Positions 6,035 through 10,256 of a stretch of 10,256 nt of DNA are shown here, in pieces. A model generated the notes under the pieces. It was not told where the DNA came from, ran no database searches, and was given only the letters and a program-made list of their open reading frames with translations. The DNA lies in NCBI GenBank assembly GCA_934725285.1, contig CAKVBK010000060.1:1-10256 (forward strand), given 5' to 3'. Origin of the DNA: an uncultured Bacteroidales bacterium. GTDB taxonomy: Bacteria; Bacteroidota; Bacteroidia; Bacteroidales; UBA932. Every line of letters starts with the position of its first letter. The stretch's first letter is position 1. Position numbers and translations under genes: made by a program.

Positions 6035-7329
6035 TATGAGTAGCGTTTAGGGATTCTGAATATGATTGACAGGCATGCTACCGCACAGAGTACAAACGGG
6101 TAGTAGAGACATGGGATGATTGCGGCGGCCGAGATTCCGGCGAAGCCCGATGCCATCAGCAGTTGCGCCCCGTAGGGGATGATGCCCTGGACTACGCATG
6201 AGAATGTGTCCAGCAGGCTGGCTGATTTCCTTGGATCAAGGCCGAATTTCTTGGTGATGTCACGGGCGATGTCACCTGTCGTCAGAATGGCGATCGTGTT
6301 GTTGGCCGTGCAGAAATTCGACAGGCCGACCAGCCCGGCTATGCTGAACTCTGCCCCGCGCTTGCCTTTGATTCCTTTAGTCAAACCATTGATGATGAAA
6401 TCGATGCCTCCGTTGTACCGTATCAGCTCAAGCATTCCTCCAGAAAGCATGGTCACGATGATAAGCTCTCCCATCCCAGAAATTCCATCCCCCACACTTC
6501 CCAGAAATCCGAGCCAGGTCATTCCATTCATGAATCCTATGGCCGCGCTGAGCAGCAGACCGATTCCGAGCACAAGCAGGACATTCAGGCCGCATAGTGC
6601 CAGCACGATGACGGACAGATAGGGGATGAGTTTGACATATTCAATCTCCCCGATTTCCGGTGTGGCTCCGTGGTTGAGCCCGATGATGACGTAGATGGCA
6701 GTGACGATCAGTGCCGCCGGGCCGCAGATCCAGATGTTGGCCTTGAACTTGTCGGACATCGAGCAGCCTTGAGAAGTGGTCGAAGCGATTGTCGTGTCGG
6801 AGATAAAGGACAAGTTGTCGCCGAAGAAGGCTCCACCGACTATCAGACCTGTCACCATCGCCAAGGACAGCCCTGACTGCGAGGCGATTCCGGAGGCGAT
6901 TGGCACCAGGGCCACCACTGTCCCGACACTTGTTCCGATAGACATGGAAATAAAGCAAGACGCGAGGAAAAGCCCGGCGAGCAGCCATTTCCCCGGCAGA
7001 ACCGTCAGGGTAAGGTTGACCGTGGCCTCCACACTGCCGATAGCCTTCGCTGTCGTGGCGAAAGCCCCCGCCATCACGAATATCCAGATCATCAGCAGAA
7101 CGTTCTTGTTGCCCGCCCCGCCAGAGAATAAGTTAATCCTTTCATTCATGGAGCCTTTCGTGATCAGCATCGCATAGACTGACGCGATCAGAAACGCTGA
7201 TGCCACAGGTACCTTGTAAAAGTCGTGCGCTACCAGTGACGACACCAGATATGTCGCCAGGAAAACAGCCAATGGACTTAGCGCCAGCCAGCCGTTCATC
7301 CTTCGTTTTGCAAGTTCGTTCTTTTCCAT
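6034..7329 (-). CDS. nhaC: NhaC-family Na+/H+ antiporter
   Basis: A 431-residue polytopic inner-membrane protein of the NhaC family (ion transporter superfamily), expected to exchange Na+ (or an organic cation/anion pair, as in some relatives) for protons. The strongest marks are a S-I-G-T-S-x-G-T-V helix near 130-138, the signature G-D-N-L-S-F-I-S-D-T-T at 170-180, and later A-N-N-T-I-A, L-D-T-F-S and I-P-Y-G-A in the second half. The frame continues 8 codons upstream to an ATG at 7353, but a perfect TAACTTTG promoter box (7345-7338) lies inside that extension, so the ATG at 7329 (MEKNELAKRR) is preferred. That start is 8 nt from the box, a nearly leaderless mRNA. It heads a two-gene operon with the CDF transporter. 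Sodium specificity is by family, not proven; MleN-like malate/lactate relatives exist. Confidence 0.88.
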   Translation of the reverse strand: MEKNELAKRRMNGWLALSPLAVFLATYLVSSLVAHDFYKVPVASAFLIASVYAMLITKGSMNERINLFSGGAGNKNVLLMIWIFVMAGAFATTAKAIGSVEATVNLTLTVLPGKWLLAGLFLASCFISMSIGTSVGTVVALVPIASGIASQSGLSLAMVTGLIVGGAFFGDNLSFISDTTIASTTSQGCSMSDKFKANIWICGPAALIVTAIYVIIGLNHGATPEIGEIEYVKLIPYLSVIVLALCGLNVLLVLGIGLLLSAAIGFMNGMTWLGFLGSVGDGISGMGELIIVTMLSGGMLELIRYNGGIDFIINGLTKGIKGKRGAEFSIAGLVGLSNFCTANNTIAILTTGDIARDITKKFGLDPRKSASLLDTFSCVVQGIIPYGAQLLMASGFAGISAAAIIPCLYYPFVLCAVACLSIIFRIPKRYS

Positions 7330-7337
7330 AATTCTGG

Positions 7338-7345
7338 CAAAGTTA
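7338..7345 (-). promoter_or_regulatory. TAnnTTTG -7 box of the nhaC-CDF operon
   Basis: The minus strand reads TAACTTTG, a perfect consensus match, with its G 8 nt before the ATG at 7329. It decides the nhaC start, because the longer frame would begin upstream of the box. No clear -33 TTTG is seen at about 20 bp. Confidence 0.5.
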
Positions 7346-7411
7346 GCAATCATAATCAGAATTACTTAAGAATCTTTGACAAATATTCATAGTTATAGTC
7401 GGAATATTGCC

Positions 7412-7419
7412 TATATTTG
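7412..7419 (+). promoter_or_regulatory. TAnnTTTG -7 box of the lipoprotein gene
   Basis: TATATTTG is a perfect consensus match. Initiation near 7424 would give a leader of about 20 nt before the ATG at 7444. The in-frame TTG at 7417 lies inside this box and is therefore not a start. The -33 region is not recognisable. Confidence 0.55.
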
Positions 7420-7443
7420 CCGGAAATCAAACAACGACTGTCA

Positions 7444-8262
7444 ATGAACTACAGGATTCTGACATTTGGGGCGGTGGCGGCAGCGCTAGCCTTGGGGATG
7501 GTCTCTTGCTCTGAGAAAGAGACGGAGATCTCAACTTACGAGAACACTTATGAACAGACGCTGGTGCAGGATGACTCTGCCTCGGTGCAGATCAGCCATT
7601 CCATTCAATATTACAAATCATTCAAGGGTGGGAAAGCGCTGCGCGATAGGATCAACGAAGCCATTGTCAAGTGCTGTTTCGGTGATGAATATGCCGGGCT
7701 GACGGTCGAAGAGGCTTCCGATGCCGTTTCGGACACTTTGATCGCCGGCTACCAAAAGGATGCGGGGCAGAGTTATGAGGAATATCTCGCTTACTCCCAG
7801 GAGGATGAAGACGATGATTATTGGACTCCGGCCACATTCTGCAACTGGTACTACGGTACTGTGGGAGCGTTCGGGGATGGATTTATGAATCTCCTGACCT
7901 ATCAGGTGTTCAGTGAAAGCTACACTGGCGGGGCTCACGGGATGTACTATTCGATTCCTTACGTCATCGACTTGAACTCCGGCGAGATCGTGACAGAGAA
8001 CGATTTGTTCCTGCCTGGATATGTCGCTCCGGTCACCGGGCTGATCAAGGAGCGTCTTGAGTCTGAACAGGGCAGCGATACGTTCGAGACGATGTTCCAG
8101 GAAGGCATGGTGCCAAACGGGAAGTGCGGGGTCTCTTTGGAAGGCGTTACTTGGTTCTACCAGCCTTACGAGATAGCCAGCTACGCTGAAGGGATAATCA
8201 AAGTCACCGTCTCATGGGCTGATCTCAAACCTTATCTGAACTCTGAATATATAAAACTCTAA
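7444..8262 (+). CDS. DUF3298/DUF4163-type (RsiV-like) lipoprotein
   Basis: This 272-residue secreted lipoprotein has no known enzymatic role. Residues 1-21 are a lipoprotein signal peptide, with the acceptor Cys22 after G-M-V-S. The next residues, S-E-K-E-T-E, are acid-rich, resembling the Bacteroidota signal that sends lipoproteins to the cell surface. The first domain (about 35-170) ends with the hallmark Y-T-G-G-A-H-G at 160-166. The second (about 172-265) shows the DUF3298 pattern: I-D-L-N-S-G-E-I-V-T then D-L-F, and near the end F-Y-Q-P-Y-E-I-A-S-Y-A then L-K-P-Y-L. Related domains occur in B. subtilis RsiV (lysozyme-binding anti-sigma factor) and PdaC; here there is no transmembrane anti-sigma part. 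An acidic run (E-D-E-D-D-D) occurs at 120-125. The start follows a perfect promoter box; its stop overlaps that of the antiporter gene. Envelope or peptidoglycan sensing is only a guess. Confidence 0.8.
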   Translation: MNYRILTFGAVAAALALGMVSCSEKETEISTYENTYEQTLVQDDSASVQISHSIQYYKSFKGGKALRDRINEAIVKCCFGDEYAGLTVEEASDAVSDTLIAGYQKDAGQSYEEYLAYSQEDEDDDYWTPATFCNWYYGTVGAFGDGFMNLLTYQVFSESYTGGAHGMYYSIPYVIDLNSGEIVTENDLFLPGYVAPVTGLIKERLESEQGSDTFETMFQEGMVPNGKCGVSLEGVTWFYQPYEIASYAEGIIKVTVSWADLKPYLNSEYIKL

Positions 8263-10256
8263 ACCGTCTCCAGTTCGCTCACATTGCCTGCTATCCAGAC
8301 GGTGTCACCTTCTTGGAATCTGAAATCAGGCTCCGGGTTTGTGATGAATTGTGAGCCTCGGAGCACGCTGATGACCATGCAGTGATATTTTCTGAGATTT
8401 GTGCTGCGCAAGGTCTTTCCGGTCAGGAATGAGTCTGCGGTCAAAGTCTCAGGCTCGATCCTGAATGCAGAGTCTGATTCCGGTACATCCGGTACGATCG
8501 CCCCGGCCATCATATTCCTCAACGATTCAAGCTGAGGTGTTGTGCCGACGGCTAGCATCTGATCGCCAGGAAACAGCACAACGTCACCGGACGGCACGAT
8601 CATATTCATTGATCCTCTGGTGATTTTGATGATGTTCGCGCCTGTCTCCGCCCTGAAAGGAATGTCCTTCAGCAGCTTGCCCGCATATTCGGAATTTTGG
8701 TCGACAGTCAGGATTTCAGTATGGACATCGTAGTCGGCAAGTTTCTGGCTGACGGATGACGCCACAGGTTTGCTGCGCCGTTCGCTTTCCTCTTTCTCGT
8801 TGTAGTTTGACAGGAATCTCATCTCCAATGCTGAATATTTGTGGATGGATCTCCGGGCGAAAAGAGTGAATATTATGCCCGCGAAGAAGATCGCGAGAAC
8901 CGTCCAGCCGGCAAGATGAAAGTATGATGACAGCACTGCGAGGACTATTCCGACAGCGAGGAAGGAGCGGGCGAAGATCAGCCCCATCAGCGGCCAGATG
9001 TTGCTTTGCTTCTCCTTCAGGAGTTTAGGCGCGGACTTGCTGATGGAACCTGAATGCACTCCGAGTCCGAACAGGAAAGGAAGCATCACCGTAAGCGTTA
9101 TTCCGACCTCGATTATCTTTTGGATTGCAGGGCTGAATTCCGGGAGGAACTTTTCGACAGCGGGTCTGAGATAGAGTTTTGACCCGATGTAGATCGCTAT
9201 CAGTATCACACCGTAAAGCACGATTCGTGTGAAGTATGCGTTCAACAAGGCTTTCCATTCATTGTGCTCGGCGGCGGTCTGTTTGCCGGAGTCGTTCATC
9301 TGGCTGAGCCTGTTGATCCATTTGGCTGGCAACCGTTTGTTTAACAGCTCGTAGCACGGATCAGCCAGCTTTATCATAAACGGAGTTGTGAAGGTGGTTA
9401 TTACAGAGACCGCGATGATTACAGGATATATGAAATCCCTCATCACGCCGAGGGTGCAGCCGACGCCAGCGATGATGAATCCGAATTCTCCGAGCTGCGC
9501 CAGGCTGAATCCTGTGTGGACAGCGTTGTCCAAGCCGTTTCCGGTCAGGACTATACCGGCCCCGGCGAATAAGATGTGGCTGATTATGACAATAACCGAG
9601 AGCAGAAGGATCATCGCCCAGTGCCCGGCTATCACAGACGGAGCTACCATCATTCCGACGGAGACAAAGAATATGGCTCCGAACAGATTCTTGATAGGCT
9701 CGACGATGTGGTCAATATGTTCGCTCTCAGATGTCTCTGCAAGTATGGACCCCATAACGAAAGCGCCCAGGGCTGAGGAGAAGCCTACAGATGTGGCCAG
9801 AGCGACCATTCCGAAACAGAGGCCTATGCTGACAATGAGCAGGATCTCATCGTTGAGATATTTCCTGGCCTTTTTCAGTAGGGTAGGGATGACATAGATT
9901 CCGACAAGGAACCACAGTATAAGGAAGAATACCAGCTTGGCGATGTTCATTATCAGTTCTTTGCCGGCGAACGATTGCGAGACTGCCATAGTGGAGAGCA
10001 GCACCATCAACAGAATCGCGATCAGGTCTTCGACAACCAGCGTTCCGAACACAACACCAGCGTAAGGCTTATTCTTCAGGCCAAGGTCATCGTAGGATTT
10101 CAGCACGACCATCGTGGATGACATCGACAGCAGTCCGCCTAGGAAAACGCTTTCCATAAAGCTCCAAGAAAGGGCTTGTGCTGTGACGAACCCGATGATG
10201 AAGACACCGACAAACTTCACGACCGCTGTAACGATCGCACTACCTCCTACTTTGAG
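8259..10256 (-). CDS. CPA2-type cation:proton antiporter with two RCK_C domains (N-terminus off the right edge)
   Basis: A Kef/CPA2-type monovalent cation:proton antiporter, probably K+ or Na+ against H+. The frame is open to the right edge (665 residues visible), and its first visible residues, L-K-V-G-G-S-A-I-V-T, are internal family sequence, so perhaps 90-100 residues are missing. The Na_H_Exchanger domain shows S-M-S-S-T-M near visible 44-49, V-V-E-D-L near 74-78 and Q-L-G-E-F-G-F-I-I-A-G near 254-264. After about residue 340 comes a further block of four or so membrane helices, ending near 470. A basic/acidic linker follows, then two cytosolic RCK_C (TrkA_C)-like domains at about 510-583 and 600-663. 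No NAD-binding RCK_N GxGxxG motif is seen between. The first RCK_C shows G-A-N-I-I-K-I-T-R-G and F-P-G-D-Q-M; the second ends E-G-D-T-V-W-I-A-G. Its stop overlaps that of the convergent lipoprotein gene. Confidence 0.88.
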   Translation of the reverse strand, partial: LKVGGSAIVTAVVKFVGVFIIGFVTAQALSWSFMESVFLGGLLSMSSTMVVLKSYDDLGLKNKPYAGVVFGTLVVEDLIAILLMVLLSTMAVSQSFAGKELIMNIAKLVFFLILWFLVGIYVIPTLLKKARKYLNDEILLIVSIGLCFGMVALATSVGFSSALGAFVMGSILAETSESEHIDHIVEPIKNLFGAIFFVSVGMMVAPSVIAGHWAMILLLSVIVIISHILFAGAGIVLTGNGLDNAVHTGFSLAQLGEFGFIIAGVGCTLGVMRDFIYPVIIAVSVITTFTTPFMIKLADPCYELLNKRLPAKWINRLSQMNDSGKQTAAEHNEWKALLNAYFTRIVLYGVILIAIYIGSKLYLRPAVEKFLPEFSPAIQKIIEVGITLTVMLPFLFGLGVHSGSISKSAPKLLKEKQSNIWPLMGLIFARSFLAVGIVLAVLSSYFHLAGWTVLAIFFAGIIFTLFARRSIHKYSALEMRFLSNYNEKEESERRSKPVASSVSQKLADYDVHTEILTVDQNSEYAGKLLKDIPFRAETGANIIKITRGSMNMIVPSGDVVLFPGDQMLAVGTTPQLESLRNMMAGAIVPDVPESDSAFRIEPETLTADSFLTGKTLRSTNLRKYHCMVISVLRGSQFITNPEPDFRFQEGDTVWIAGNVSELETV

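Noticed and set aside
6641..6988. A 115-codon minus-strand frame rich in Arg and His
   Set aside because: It is an alternate frame of the nhaC gene; the Arg/His richness comes from shifted reading of a membrane-protein gene.
7417..7443. TTG at 7417 as the start of the lipoprotein
   Set aside because: It lies in the -7 promoter box, and the resulting protein would have nine residues including Glu, Lys and Arg ahead of a normal lipoprotein signal peptide starting at 7444.
10218..10220. GTG as the start of the CPA2 antiporter
   Set aside because: The frame stays open to the window edge and the preceding 12 codons (L-K-V-G-G-S-A-I-V-T) match internal CPA2 sequence, so this is not the true start.

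Overview
The window looks like chromosomal DNA from a member of the Bacteroidota, most likely a Bacteroidales relative. The evidence is several near-perfect TAnnTTTG -7 promoter boxes (the Bacteroidota housekeeping sigma signature), start codons without clear Shine-Dalgarno sequences, and protein variants typical of the phylum: a His/Cys-rich Fur homologue beside a zinc/cadmium P-type ATPase, a DUF3298-type lipoprotein, an exported nitroreductase, and a CPA2 antiporter ending in RCK_C domains. Coding density is very high. The longest gap between genes is about 150 bp, and I see no RNA genes, insertion sequences, CRISPR arrays or phage genes.

Layout, left to right. The first 34 codons of a minus-strand GNAT-like gene run off the left edge (1-104). 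A hairpin at 176-203 probably ends the next unit, a minus-strand operon read from 2270 down to 257: Fur-family regulator, EamA-type transporter, exported nitroreductase. Divergent from it, across a 92-bp control region with a 7-1-7 palindrome, is a zinc/cadmium/lead-type P1B ATPase (2363-4246). A terminator whose U-tract overlaps the next promoter then leads into a short-chain dehydrogenase (4316-5140). Its stop codon abuts the stop of the convergent NhaC-CDF operon (7329 down to 5141), in which the two reading frames share one base. Divergent from nhaC is a DUF3298-type lipoprotein (7444-8262). Its stop overlaps the stop of a large CPA2 cation:proton antiporter (8259-10256), whose N-terminus lies beyond the right edge.

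Function. Four of the ten genes are cation transporters from four different families (P1B ATPase, CDF, NhaC, CPA2), and one is a metal-type regulator. The region therefore reads as a metal and monovalent-cation homeostasis neighbourhood. The best-supported regulatory hypothesis is that the Fur-family protein binds the palindrome between itself and the ATPase, coupling zinc efflux to its own operon, which also carries an uncharacterised drug/metabolite-type exporter and a periplasmic flavoenzyme. At three genes (fur-like, SDR, nhaC) a TAnnTTTG box lies only 4-8 nt from the chosen ATG, predicting leaderless or nearly leaderless mRNAs. I found no clearly new defence or mobile system. The most novel element is the Fur/EamA/exported-nitroreductase operon and its shared control region.
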